Origin: Actinomycetota bacterium
Lineage (GTDB): Bacteria; Actinomycetota; Thermoleophilia; Solirubrobacterales; Solirubrobacteraceae
Direction of reading: 5' to 3'
NCBI GenBank assembly: GCA_005884115.1
Contig: VAXW01000004.1
Location: 226,898-290,897, forward strand
Length of the DNA: 64,000 nucleotides
Made by a program: the position numbers and the translations under genes. The notes beneath the pieces were generated by a model that was given only the letters and a program-made list of their open reading frames with translations, searched no databases and had not been told where the DNA came from. This document shows, piece after piece, positions 18,870 to 27,327 of the stretch; the stretch's first letter is position 1, and every line of letters starts with the position of its first letter.

Positions 18870-19535
18870 GTGGGCGAGCGACCGGCGAGCTTCTACTTCG
18901 ACCTGGCCAGCCCGCTCTGCTACCTGGCGGCCGAGCGCGTGCTGCACGCGCTCGCCCTCCCCGTGCAGTGGCAGCCCGTGCTCGCGCGCGAGCTGACGAG
19001 CGCGAGGCGCTTGCCTGGCGCCCCCGCCAACGGCTCCACGCCGGCAGGCGAGGAGCCGCTATCAACAAACCTCACAGCCCCTGAAGCACCTTCGCTCGGC
19101 AGTGAGGAGCGCTACCGCGCGCGCATCGCCGAGCTCGCGCAACAGCTCGCGCTTCAGCCGCTGCGCTGGCCCGCGGAGTTCCCCTTCGACAGCGCGCTTG
19201 CCATGCGCGCCGCCACCTACGCGAAGTCGATCGGGCGCGGCGTCGCCTTCGCGCAGGCCGCGTTCCGGCAAGCCTTCGCAGGCGGTCGCGACCTCGGCGA
19301 GCGCGAGGGTGTGCTGATCGCTGCCGCCTCCTGCGAGATGCACCCGGCCGCCGTGCTCGCAGCGCTCGAGCGCCAGGGGATCGCGCGCGAGCTCGAGCAG
19401 GCGACCGCCCGCGCGGCTCAGACAGGGGTCTCCAGCGTGCCCGCGCTCAGCGTCGCCGGGCGTGTGTTCGCCGGAGAGCACGCACTCGAGCGCGCCGCCG
19501 CGCACGTCGGCGCCAGGGCTGCGGGAGCGCTGTGA
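18870..19535 (+). CDS. DsbA/2-hydroxychromene-2-carboxylate isomerase-like thioredoxin-fold protein
   Basis: A 221-residue protein with the DsbA-like thioredoxin fold. The start FYFDLASPLCYLAAERV corresponds to the active-site strand of 2-hydroxychromene-2-carboxylate isomerases (Ser-Pro followed by Tyr-Leu), and the cis-proline region reads GVSSVPALSVAGRVFAGE. There is no CxxC and no signal peptide, so it is probably a cytoplasmic glutathione-S-transferase kappa/isomerase-like protein rather than an oxidoreductase. The GTG start at 18870 is chosen by family alignment. It sits inside the pyruvate dehydrogenase run, which is not a usual place for this family. Confidence 0.8.
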   Translation: MGERPASFYFDLASPLCYLAAERVLHALALPVQWQPVLARELTSARRLPGAPANGSTPAGEEPLSTNLTAPEAPSLGSEERYRARIAELAQQLALQPLRWPAEFPFDSALAMRAATYAKSIGRGVAFAQAAFRQAFAGGRDLGEREGVLIAAASCEMHPAAVLAALERQGIARELEQATARAAQTGVSSVPALSVAGRVFAGEHALERAAAHVGARAAGAL

Positions 19536-19771
19536 GGGCCAATCGCGCGTACCGGCTGATCGTCACCCGCGGCGGGCGCGCGCCCGCCCTGCTGGCCGGC
19601 GCCCAGCGGGTCGACCACGTCGAGATCGTCGAGATAGACAGCGGCGAAGTGGTGCTGTTCTGGGATCGCCCTCCGCACGCTGCCTCGCAGCTGGCGCGAG
19701 CCCTGCGCGAGGAGCTGTCCTCGCTCGAGGCCGAGGAGTTTCTCGCCCGCTGGAGTAGCGTGGAGGACTGA
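19532..19771 (+). CDS. Small conserved-looking protein, unknown function
   Basis: A 79-residue soluble protein with start GTG overlapping the previous stop (GTGA) and stop overlapping the next ATG (TGATG), so it is flanked by coupled genes on both sides. Predicted two-strand/helix pattern: YRLIVTRGG, HVEIVEIDSGEVVLFWD, then a helix rich in Glu and Leu (ASQLARALREELSSLE). I do not recognise a family. The tight coupling to E1alpha argues that it is real. Confidence 0.65.
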   Translation: MRANRAYRLIVTRGGRAPALLAGAQRVDHVEIVEIDSGEVVLFWDRPPHAASQLARALREELSSLEAEEFLARWSSVED

Positions 19772-20877
19772 TGCCCACGCTTCCCGCACCCGAGGTTGCG
19801 CGCGAGTGGCTTGCGACCATGATGCTCATCCGGCGTTTCGAGGAGCGCGCCGGCGAGATGTACGCGCGCGCCAAGATCGGCGGCTTCCTTCATCTCTCGA
19901 TCGGCGAGGAGGCCACGATCGTGGGGAGCGCGCGCGCCCTGCGCGAGAGCGACTACCTGATCTCCACCTACCGCTCGCACGGGCACGCGCTCGTGCGCGG
20001 CACTCCGCCCGAGAGCGTGATGGCCGAGCTCTTCGGGCGCGTCGACGGCTGCTCGCACGGGCGCGGCGGCTCGATGCACATGTTCGATGGCTCGCGCCGC
20101 TTCATGGGCGGCTACGGCATCGTCGGCGGCAACCTCCCGATCGCCGCCGGCCTGGCGCTCGCCTGCGACTACAAGGGGTCCGACGATCTCACGCTGTGCA
20201 CGTTCGGCGATGGAGCATCAAACCAGGGGACGTTCGGCGAGACGCTCAACCTCGCCGCCCTGTGGCAGCTGCCGGTCCTCTTCATGGTCATCAACAACCA
20301 GTTCGGGATGGGCACCGCTCTGCGCCGCCACTCCGCCGTCACCGACCTGCAGCGCAAGGGAGAGAGCCTCGGGGTGCCCGGCATGCGCTGCGACGGGATG
20401 GACGTGCTCGACACCCACGGGGTCGTCTGCGAGGCAATCCGGCGCGTGCGCGAAGACCGCCGGCCGCTGCTTATTGAGGCCGTCACCTACCGCTTCCGCG
20501 GACACTCGATGGCCGACCCCGAGCAGTACCGCTCGCGCGAGGAGGTCGAGCGCTGGCAGGCGCGCGACCCGATCCCCGCCTTCGGCAACAAGCTGGTCGC
20601 AGAGGGCGCGCTCGACGAGTCCGAGCTCGCTCAGCTCGATGCGCAGGCCTCCGCCCGGGTCGACGAAGCGGTCGCCTTCGCCGAGAGCTCTCCCTTTCCC
20701 AAACCCGAGTCGCTCTACGACAACGTCTACGTGCTCGACCAGGACGTCCCCGGCTGGTACTCGCTGCACACCACCGACCAGGACCACATTCCCTCACGGG
20801 ACCAGGAGGCCTCCCAGGCGGGCGAGATACCGCGGCAGATGAGCGACGCCGTGCGCCTCGGCGAGGAGGCGTCCTGA
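19771..20877 (+). CDS. pdhA: Pyruvate dehydrogenase E1 component, alpha subunit
   Basis: A 368-residue thiamine-diphosphate-dependent E1 alpha subunit. The ThDP/Mg motif is GDGASNQGTFGETLN followed by NNQFGMG; YRSHGHAL and HGRGGSMHMF are the conserved phosphorylation-loop regions, and YRFRGHSMADPEQYR is typical of E1alpha. It forms an alpha2beta2 heterotetramer with the next gene product and decarboxylates pyruvate (or a branched/acetoin-type 2-oxo substrate; sequence alone does not settle this). Co-location with E2, E3, lipB and lipA favours pyruvate dehydrogenase. Confidence 0.93.
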   Translation: MPTLPAPEVAREWLATMMLIRRFEERAGEMYARAKIGGFLHLSIGEEATIVGSARALRESDYLISTYRSHGHALVRGTPPESVMAELFGRVDGCSHGRGGSMHMFDGSRRFMGGYGIVGGNLPIAAGLALACDYKGSDDLTLCTFGDGASNQGTFGETLNLAALWQLPVLFMVINNQFGMGTALRRHSAVTDLQRKGESLGVPGMRCDGMDVLDTHGVVCEAIRRVREDRRPLLIEAVTYRFRGHSMADPEQYRSREEVERWQARDPIPAFGNKLVAEGALDESELAQLDAQASARVDEAVAFAESSPFPKPESLYDNVYVLDQDVPGWYSLHTTDQDHIPSRDQEASQAGEIPRQMSDAVRLGEEAS

Positions 20878-21896
20878 TGGCCGCGATGCGCTACCGCGAC
20901 GCGCTAAACGCCGCACTGCGCGAGGAGCTGCAACGAGACGAGCGCGTGTTCCTGATGGGCGAGGACATCGGCGTGTTCGGTGGCGCGTTCAAGGTAACCG
21001 CCGGCCTGCTCGACGAGTTCGGCGAGAAGCGCGTGCGCGACACGCCGATCTCCGAGAACACGATCGTCGGCATGGGCGTCGGCGCCGCTATGGCCGGCCT
21101 GCGCCCTGTCGTCGAGCTGATGACGATCAACTTCTCGCTGCTCGCCTTCGACCAGATCGTCAACCACGCCGCGCACATCCACTACATGTTCGGCGGCCAG
21201 GTCACCGTCCCGCTCGTGCTGCGCATGCCCCAGGGCGCCGGCCACCAGCTCGGGCCAACGCACTCCCATTGCCTGGAGGCGATGTTCATGCACGTGCCCG
21301 GCCTGCTCGTCGCAGCCCCCGGCACGCCCGCCGACGCCAAGGGCCTGCTGAAGACCGCGATCCGCGACGAGAACCCGGTCGTGTTCATCGAGCACGAGTC
21401 GCTCTACGGCATCAGCGGCGAGGTTCCCGAGGAGGAGGAGGCGCTCGTCGGCTTCGGCCGCGCGCGCGTCGCTCGCGAGGGCTCCGACGTGACCGTTGTC
21501 GGCATCTCGCGCATGGCCCGCACCGCCGAGCGCGCCGCCGAGACGCTCGCGGCCGAGCACGGCGTGCACGCGGAGGTGATCGACCCGCGCACGCTGCGGC
21601 CGCTCGACCTCGACACAGTGCTCGCCTCGGTCGCGAGCACCAACCACTGCGTGATCGTCGAGGAGGGCTGGCCGCACGGCGGCGTGGGCGCCAACCTCGC
21701 CGCGTTGATCTCCGAGCAGGCCTTCGACGACCTCGACGCGCCCGTGCAGCGCGTGAGCGGCGCCGACGCGCCGATGCCGTACTCGAAGCCGCTCGAGGAC
21801 GCGGCATATCCGCACGAGGCGCAGGTCGTGCAGGCCGCTTTGGCCGTGCTCGGCCAGAGCCAGGGGCCGCCCGCCGGCCCGGGAGGCGGCAGCTGA
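20877..21896 (+). CDS. pdhB: Pyruvate dehydrogenase E1 component, beta subunit
   Basis: A 339-residue E1 beta subunit (transketolase pyrimidine-binding and C-terminal domains). Blocks include FLMGEDIGVFGGAFKVT, DTPISENTIVGMGVGAA, MTINFSLLAFDQIVNHAA, GQVTVPLVLRMP and the C-terminal GVGANLAALI and DAPMPYSKPLEDAAYP. Start and stop both overlap their neighbours by a base (TGATG), giving strict stoichiometric coupling of E1alpha, E1beta and E2. Confidence 0.95.
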   Translation: MAAMRYRDALNAALREELQRDERVFLMGEDIGVFGGAFKVTAGLLDEFGEKRVRDTPISENTIVGMGVGAAMAGLRPVVELMTINFSLLAFDQIVNHAAHIHYMFGGQVTVPLVLRMPQGAGHQLGPTHSHCLEAMFMHVPGLLVAAPGTPADAKGLLKTAIRDENPVVFIEHESLYGISGEVPEEEEALVGFGRARVAREGSDVTVVGISRMARTAERAAETLAAEHGVHAEVIDPRTLRPLDLDTVLASVASTNHCVIVEEGWPHGGVGANLAALISEQAFDDLDAPVQRVSGADAPMPYSKPLEDAAYPHEAQVVQAALAVLGQSQGPPAGPGGGS

Positions 21897-23278
21897 TGGT
21901 CGAGATCGTCATGCCGCGGCTCTCGGACACGATGGAGGAGGGCACCATCCTGCGCTGGCTCAAGCGCGACGGAGAACAGGTGCGCCGCGGCGAGGAGCTG
22001 GTCGAGATCGAGACCGACAAGGCCACCATGAACTACCTCTCAGACCAGGAGGGCGTGCTGAAGACGGTCGCGCGCGAGGGCGACACGCTCGCCGTCGGAG
22101 AGCTCATCGCCTGGGTCGGCGATCCCTCCTCCACCACCCCACCCGGCGGCGAGCCGGGCGGCGCTCGAGCGGCGCCGGATGGCGCGGCGGTGGGCGGCGG
22201 CGTGCCAGGCGCTGAAGGCGGGGGGTCGGGCGCGTCCGCGGCGCAAGAGCTCGCGGCCACGCCGCGCGAGCAGGGCGCCGACGGCCGCACAGCCGCCCCG
22301 GCCGGGGCGCCGGCCGCGGCGGCGGAGGCTGGGGCTGCGCCTCAGCGTCCGCGAGCCTCGCCGCTCGCACGGCGGATGGCGCGCGAGCGCGGCGTGGACC
22401 TCCGAACGCTGCGCGGCAGCGGCCCAGGCGGGCGCATCGTGAAGGCCGACGTGCTCGGCGCGCCTGCCGCGCAGCTCGCGGGCGACGATGAGCGCCACGC
22501 CGCCGCTGCCGGAGGCGTTGCGCCGCCGAGCGAAGCGACGCCCGCGGCTGAAGCGCAGCCGCCGTCGTCCCTGCCCGATCCCATGCGCGCGAAGGGCGAG
22601 ACGAGAACCGTCGAGCTGGGGCGCACCCAGCAGACGATCGCCAGGCGCATGGCCGAGTCGAAGGCCACGATCCCCGACTTCACGCTCCAGTGCGAGGTCG
22701 ACATGGAGGAGTGCGTGGCCCTGCGCAGCGAGCTCAAGCGCATCTCCAGCAGCGAAGCGCCGACGTACAACGACATGGTCGTCAAGTCGTGCGCGCTCGC
22801 ACTGCGCGAGCATCCGCGCGCGAACAGCAGCTACCGCGACGGCGCGCTGCAGCTGTACTCGCGCATCAACATCGGCGTCGCCGTCGCTACGCAGGACGCG
22901 CTCGTCGTGCCGACCGTGTTCGACGCCGACACCAAGGCCCTGGGCGAGATCGCGCGCGAGACCCGCTCGCTGGCCGCCAGCGTTCGCGACGGCACCATCA
23001 CCCCGCCTCAGCTCGGCGGCGGCACGTTCACGGTCTCCAACCTCGGCATGTACGGCATCACGAGCTTCACCGCCATCATCAACCCGCCACAGGCCGCGAT
23101 CCTAACGGTGGGGGCGCTGGAAGCGCGCGTCGTGGCTTTAGATGGCGAGCCGGCGGTGCGCCAGCGGATGACGCTGAACCTCGTCTGCGACCACCGCGTG
23201 CTCTACGGCGCCGACGCCGCCCAGCTGCTTGCTCGCATCCGCGAGCTGCTGCAAGCCCCCGCGGCGCTTACGCTGTGA
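21896..23278 (+). CDS. pdhC: Dihydrolipoamide acetyltransferase (E2)
   Basis: A 460-residue E2 with one N-terminal lipoyl domain (residues 1-76, lipoyl lysine in EIETDKATMN), an Ala/Gly/Pro-rich linker, a peripheral subunit-binding domain at about 145-180 (ASPLARRMARERGVDL and GSGPGGRIVKADV), a second linker and a C-terminal acyltransferase domain (about 235-460). The active-site histidine is in VCDHRVLYGADAAQ; the position usually occupied by Asp of the HxxxDG motif is Tyr here. Start at the ATG overlapping the E1beta stop. Confidence 0.93.
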   Translation: MVEIVMPRLSDTMEEGTILRWLKRDGEQVRRGEELVEIETDKATMNYLSDQEGVLKTVAREGDTLAVGELIAWVGDPSSTTPPGGEPGGARAAPDGAAVGGGVPGAEGGGSGASAAQELAATPREQGADGRTAAPAGAPAAAAEAGAAPQRPRASPLARRMARERGVDLRTLRGSGPGGRIVKADVLGAPAAQLAGDDERHAAAAGGVAPPSEATPAAEAQPPSSLPDPMRAKGETRTVELGRTQQTIARRMAESKATIPDFTLQCEVDMEECVALRSELKRISSSEAPTYNDMVVKSCALALREHPRANSSYRDGALQLYSRINIGVAVATQDALVVPTVFDADTKALGEIARETRSLAASVRDGTITPPQLGGGTFTVSNLGMYGITSFTAIINPPQAAILTVGALEARVVALDGEPAVRQRMTLNLVCDHRVLYGADAAQLLARIRELLQAPAALTL

Positions 23279-23330
23279 GCGCCGACACGCTCTCGCGCAG
23301 CTTGCCCGGCGCTACGCTGGGACGCGAGAG

Positions 23331-24083
23331 ATGAACCCGCCGCGAGATAGCGCTTCGCCCGACCTCTGGGTCTGCCAGCTCGGAGTCGTGCCCTATGCGC
23401 AGGCGGTCTCGATCCAGGAGCAGATCCGCGCCCGTCGTGTCGCCGACGAGCTGCCCGACACGCTCCTTCTGCTCGAGCACCCGCGCGTATACACGCGCGG
23501 CCGGCGCTCGCAGGAGGGCGAGCTGCCGCTCGGCGAGACCTTCTACCGAGCCCAGGGAATCGAGGTCCTCGACACCGATCGCGGCGGACGCATCACCTAC
23601 CACGGGCCAGGCCAGCTCGTCGGCTATCCGATCATGCGCATCGAGCAGATCGACCGCTACCTGCGCACGATGGAGGACGCGATCTCGGCGGCGCTCGCCA
23701 CGCACGGCATAAGCGGGCGCGGGCGGCCGCTCGATGGGCCCGACTACACCGGCGTGTGGGTGGGCGAGCGCAAGATCGCCTCTATCGGCGTCCACGTCTC
23801 GCACGGCGTCAGCACACACGGGTTCGCAGTCAATGTCGAGAACGATCTGGAGCCCTTCTCCTGGGTCGTGGCCTGCGGGCTGCCCGGGGTGCAGATGACC
23901 TCCGTGGCGGCCGAGCTCGGCGCCGCACGCGCGCCGTCGCTGGCCTGCTTCCGCAAGGAGATGGCCTACCGCTTCTGCCAGGCGCACGGGCGCCGCGCGC
24001 GCCTGCGGACTCCATCGCGGCTCGGCATCGCAGCCGATACCGCGCCCGCAAGCGTTCCCGCGGTGCAGGCGGTCGCCGCATGA
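23331..24083 (+). CDS. lipB: Octanoyltransferase LipB
   Basis: A 250-residue enzyme that moves octanoate from acyl carrier protein to lipoyl domains. The conserved blocks are LLLLEHPRVYTRGRR, RGGRITYHGPGQLVGYPI, the catalytic lysine in GERKIASIGVHVSHGVSTHG, FAVNVENDLEPF and the acyl-accepting cysteine in VACGLPGVQMTS. The C-terminus is extended by about 30 loosely conserved residues. It follows E2 by 52 bases and overlaps lipA (ATGA), so lipoate is made from the same transcript as the E2 that needs it. Confidence 0.95.
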   Translation: MNPPRDSASPDLWVCQLGVVPYAQAVSIQEQIRARRVADELPDTLLLLEHPRVYTRGRRSQEGELPLGETFYRAQGIEVLDTDRGGRITYHGPGQLVGYPIMRIEQIDRYLRTMEDAISAALATHGISGRGRPLDGPDYTGVWVGERKIASIGVHVSHGVSTHGFAVNVENDLEPFSWVVACGLPGVQMTSVAAELGAARAPSLACFRKEMAYRFCQAHGRRARLRTPSRLGIAADTAPASVPAVQAVAA

Positions 24084-25045
24084 GCCCGACGCGCTCGCGC
24101 GCCAAGCCGGGCGGCATGGACGTGCTCGAGGTGCTCGGCCCGCACGTGCGCCCGGCTCGCGAGCGCAAGCCGCGCTGGCTGAAGGTGCCCGCGCCGGGCG
24201 GCCAGCGCTACCGCGCGCTGCGCGAGCTGATCGATTCCGAGAACCTGCACACCGTCTGCCAGGAGGCCGCCTGCCCGAACGTCGGCGAGTGCTGGGAGCG
24301 CGGCACCGCGACGTTCATGATCCTCGGCGACACCTGCACGCGGCGATGCGGCTTCTGCAACGTCAAGACCGGCAGGCCGACCTGGAACGATCCGCTCGAG
24401 CCCGCGCGCGTGGCGCGCTCGATCGCGCGCATGGGCCTGCGACACGCCGTCATCACCTCCGTCGACCGCGACGACCTCCCCGACAAGGGCGCATCTGCGT
24501 TCGTTGCCGTAATCCGCCAGGTGCGCCGCCAGGCACCCGGCTGCAAGGTTGAGGTGCTGACGCCCGACTTCCAAGGCCAGGAGATGCCGCTCGCAAAGGT
24601 CATCGCCGCGCGTCCCGACGTGTTCAACCACAACGTCGAGGTCGTGCCCCGCCTCTACCCCGTCGCGCGTCGCGGGTCCGACTTCGAGCGCTCCTGCCGC
24701 GTGCTGCGCCTGGCCCGCGAGATGGGCGGCGGTGAGCTCGTCACCAAGTCCGGCGTGATGGTCGGCCTCGGCGAGTCCCGCGAAGAGCTGCTGGAGACGT
24801 TCGCAGCGCTGCGCGCCAGCGGCGTCACCGTGCTCACGGTCGGCCAGTATCTGCGCCCCTCCGAGCGCCATCTGCCCGTGGTGCGCTACTGGCACCCGGA
24901 TGAGTTCACCGCGCTCGAGCGCGCAGCGTACGAGCTCGGGTTCGAGCACGTCGCCGCCGGCCCGCTCGTGCGCTCCTCCTACCACGCCGACGAGCACGTG
25001 CCCGAGCGAGGCCGCGCTTCGCGCTCGCTCGCCGCGAGCGCCTAG
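24080..25045 (+). CDS. lipA: Lipoyl synthase
   Basis: A 321-residue radical-SAM enzyme inserting two sulfurs into the octanoyl group. Both Fe-S clusters are visible: the auxiliary cluster cysteines in CQEAACPNVGEC and the radical-SAM CTRRCGFC. TATFMILGDTCT, TSVDRDDLPDKGA and the C-terminal RSSYHADEH, with the serine that ligates the auxiliary cluster, complete the family pattern. Start ATG overlaps the lipB stop. Confidence 0.97.
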   Translation: MSPTRSRAKPGGMDVLEVLGPHVRPARERKPRWLKVPAPGGQRYRALRELIDSENLHTVCQEAACPNVGECWERGTATFMILGDTCTRRCGFCNVKTGRPTWNDPLEPARVARSIARMGLRHAVITSVDRDDLPDKGASAFVAVIRQVRRQAPGCKVEVLTPDFQGQEMPLAKVIAARPDVFNHNVEVVPRLYPVARRGSDFERSCRVLRLAREMGGGELVTKSGVMVGLGESREELLETFAALRASGVTVLTVGQYLRPSERHLPVVRYWHPDEFTALERAAYELGFEHVAAGPLVRSSYHADEHVPERGRASRSLAASA

Positions 25046-25146
25046 CGCCGACCCGGTCAAAGCCCGCGTCCAGGCCACCACCCTCGGCTAGCGTGGGATC
25101 ACGCGGATAGGCTCTGCGCGCCCCCGACGCCCGGCGGGGCGCGCGC

Positions 25147-25944
25147 ATGTTCCCGCTCAAGGACAACATCCCCAACGAGCGCTTCCCCTTCATCACGGTG
25201 GCGCTCGTGCTCATCAACGTCCTCGCCTACCTGCTCTCGATCCGCCACGGCGGGAGCCTGCTGGGAGGACCGAGCAACGGCACGGCCGTGCACTACGGCG
25301 CGATCCCCTACGAGCTCACGCACCCAGGGGACCATTGCGACCTCGTGCAGGTGAGCACGCTCGAAGGCACCGTGAGCTCGGTCGCGTGCCAGGGTCAGCC
25401 AGGCGTGACGGGCACCCCGCCCTCGCAACCAGCCACCTGGGAGACGGTCTTCACGGCGATGTTCCTGCACGGCGGCATCCTGCACATCGCGGGCAACATG
25501 CTCTTTCTGGCGATCTTCGGCCCCAACGTCGAGGACGCGATGGGCCCCGTGCGCTTCAGCGTCTTCTACCTCCTCGGCGGGCTCGTCGCACTGGCCGCGC
25601 AGGTGCTCGTCGGCCCCAACTCGACCGCGCCGACGCTCGGCGCCTCCGGCGCGATCGCGGCGGTGCTCGGCGGATACATCGTGCTGTATCCGCGCGCCCG
25701 CATCCTCAGCCTCGTGCTGATCGTCTTCTTCGTGACCATCGTCGAGGTACCAGCCGTCGTCCTGCTCGGCTTCTGGTTCCTGCAGCAGATCTATTTCGGG
25801 GCCGCCGACCTCAGCAACCCGCTCGGCGGTGGTGGCGGAGTCGCGTACTTCGCACACGTGGGCGGCTTCCTCTTCGGCCTGGCGCTGATCGGAGTCTTCG
25901 CCGTGCGCCGCTCGCCACAGCCGCCGCGCTACCCCGTCTACTGA
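25147..25944 (+). CDS. Rhomboid-family intramembrane serine protease
   Basis: A 265-residue membrane protein with six predicted spans. The catalytic serine lies in LGASGAIAAVLGGYI (S167), the catalytic histidine in AHVGGFLFG (H237), and the loop H113/N117 block HIAGNMLFLAIFGPNVED is the conserved oxyanion region. The N-terminus MFPLKDNIPNERFPF is typical of bacterial rhomboids. An extracytoplasmic loop with two cysteines (C64, C81) lies between spans 1 and 2. Substrates unknown. Confidence 0.9.
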   Translation: MFPLKDNIPNERFPFITVALVLINVLAYLLSIRHGGSLLGGPSNGTAVHYGAIPYELTHPGDHCDLVQVSTLEGTVSSVACQGQPGVTGTPPSQPATWETVFTAMFLHGGILHIAGNMLFLAIFGPNVEDAMGPVRFSVFYLLGGLVALAAQVLVGPNSTAPTLGASGAIAAVLGGYIVLYPRARILSLVLIVFFVTIVEVPAVVLLGFWFLQQIYFGAADLSNPLGGGGGVAYFAHVGGFLFGLALIGVFAVRRSPQPPRYPVY

Positions 25945-25969
25945 TGGCGACGGCGGCCGCGCCACCGCA

Positions 25970-26143
25970 GTGACACGCCTGCTGGTGCTCGCCGCCGCGC
26001 TCGTGTTCATCGCGGGCTTCGCCTTCCTGACCTTCGCCCAGGTGACAGAACAGGGACTCACCGCTGGAAGCCTCATCTCGGCCTTCATCCTGCTCTTGCT
26101 CGTGGTGGGAATCGTCGGCGCACTGCGCAATCCTCCGCGCTGA
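25970..26143 (+). CDS. 57-residue two-span membrane protein
   Basis: A short reading frame from GTG 25970 to TGA 26141-26143. It encodes two hydrophobic helices (starting RLLVLAAALVFIAGFAFL and SLISAFILLLLVVGIVGAL) joined by a polar turn containing AQVTEQGLTAG. Its start is 26 bases after the rhomboid stop, and it ends four bases before the carboxypeptidase start, so it fits an operon. Hydrophobic periodicity and third-position GC support coding. No family recognised. Confidence 0.6.
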   Translation: MTRLLVLAAALVFIAGFAFLTFAQVTEQGLTAGSLISAFILLLLVVGIVGALRNPPR

Positions 26144-26147
26144 GCCG

Positions 26148-27233
26148 ATGAGCTGCTCCCCGCTGATGACACCCCCCAGGCCCAGCCGCCGCCGCGCGCG
26201 CGCCCTCGTGCGCCGGCGCCGCCGCCGGGCCGCTCTGCTCGGCGCACTCGCGCTTGCAGCTGCGGCGATCGCCGTCGCCGTGGCCAGCTCAGGACACGGC
26301 CGCCAGCGCGTGCGTACGACGGCCCAGAGCGCGCACGGCCGCCGAGCACCTCACGCGCCCGCGCGGCACCTCTCGCCCGTTGGGCTGCCGCTCGCCAAGC
26401 CCGCGTTCGCGCTGAGCGGCCTCGGTGCTTTCGGGCAGGATCCGCTGCAGCTCGAGTTTCACAAGCCACCGCGCGCCGGCCTGCTGTTCGACATGAGCAA
26501 CGGCCGGGTGCTGTGGCAGCGCGACCCGCTCGCGCGGCTTCGCATTGCGAGCCTCACGAAGATGATGACGGCGCTGCTCGTCGTGCGCGCGAGCCCGCCC
26601 GGCGAGCGTGTGCTCGTGACCAAGCAGGCCGTCAACGCCGCCGGCTCCAAGGTAGGCGTGCTCCCCAAGGGCCGCGTGGTGCGCCTCGAGAGCATGCTCT
26701 ACGGGCTGCTCCTGCCATCCGGAAACGATGCAGCGGTCGCGCTCGCACAGCACGTGGCAGGCAGCGTGAGCCGCTTCGTGGAGCGCATGAACCGAGAGGC
26801 CGCGCACCTCGGGCTCGGCTGCACGCGCTTCTCCTCGCCTTCCGGGTTCATCGACCGGCACAACTTCTCCTGCGCGCGCGATCTCGCGGTGCTCGCCCAC
26901 GTCGACCTGCAGCAGCCGCGAGTGGCTCGCGTGGCGCGCAGCCGCTCAGCCGTGCTGCCGTTCCCGATCAAGGGAGGCCGGCTGTTCCTCTACAACAACA
27001 ACCCCATGCTCATCTACCGCTACCCAGGCGCCACCGGGCTGAAGACCGGCTACACGGTGGCCTCGGGCCGCTGCCTGGTGGCGACGGCAGAGCGCCACGG
27101 CGTGAAGCTCGGGGCGGTGCTGCTCGACTCGCCCGAACCGGGCATCCAGGCGCGCGAGCTGCTCGACCGCGCCTTCGAGCTCGTCTACGGGCAGGCGCCC
27201 GTGAGCGAGCGCCCCTTCCCGCCGCACGCCTAA
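26148..27233 (+). CDS. D-alanyl-D-alanine carboxypeptidase (serine-type penicillin-binding protein)
   Basis: A 361-residue exported S11-family peptidase trimming peptidoglycan stem peptides. The very basic N-terminus (residues 11-28) precedes a single hydrophobic segment (29-47) acting as signal anchor. The three penicillin-binding motifs are present: S135-L-T-K138, S191-G-N193 and K299-T-G301. An Ala/His/Pro-rich linker (50-85) separates the anchor from the catalytic domain. The start codon could be either of two close ATGs (26148 or 26166). Confidence 0.92.
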   Translation: MSCSPLMTPPRPSRRRARALVRRRRRRAALLGALALAAAAIAVAVASSGHGRQRVRTTAQSAHGRRAPHAPARHLSPVGLPLAKPAFALSGLGAFGQDPLQLEFHKPPRAGLLFDMSNGRVLWQRDPLARLRIASLTKMMTALLVVRASPPGERVLVTKQAVNAAGSKVGVLPKGRVVRLESMLYGLLLPSGNDAAVALAQHVAGSVSRFVERMNREAAHLGLGCTRFSSPSGFIDRHNFSCARDLAVLAHVDLQQPRVARVARSRSAVLPFPIKGGRLFLYNNNPMLIYRYPGATGLKTGYTVASGRCLVATAERHGVKLGAVLLDSPEPGIQARELLDRAFELVYGQAPVSERPFPPHA

Positions 27234-27297
27234 ATCCCCGTGTTTGCGGCTGTGGCGACGTGCGGCGGCCCGGTGGAGTACCGTTCAGGCGATAGAT

Positions 27298-27311
27298 TGA
27301 CTGGTCAGTCA
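27298..27311. promoter_or_regulatory. Palindromic operator upstream of the acyl-CoA dehydrogenase pair
   Basis: TGACTG-GT-CAGTCA, a perfect 6-bp inverted repeat, placed 17 bases before the GTG start, immediately upstream of the AAAGGAGGAG ribosome binding site. Size and symmetry fit a TetR/FadR-like repressor of fatty-acid degradation; the regulator is not encoded next to it. Confidence 0.5.
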
Positions 27312-27327
27312 GCCAAAGGAGGAGCTC

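Noticed and set aside
25944..25973. Nine-codon frame MATAAAPPQ overlapping the rhomboid stop
   Set aside because: Too short to support; probably chance, although its stop overlaps the start of the 57-residue gene.
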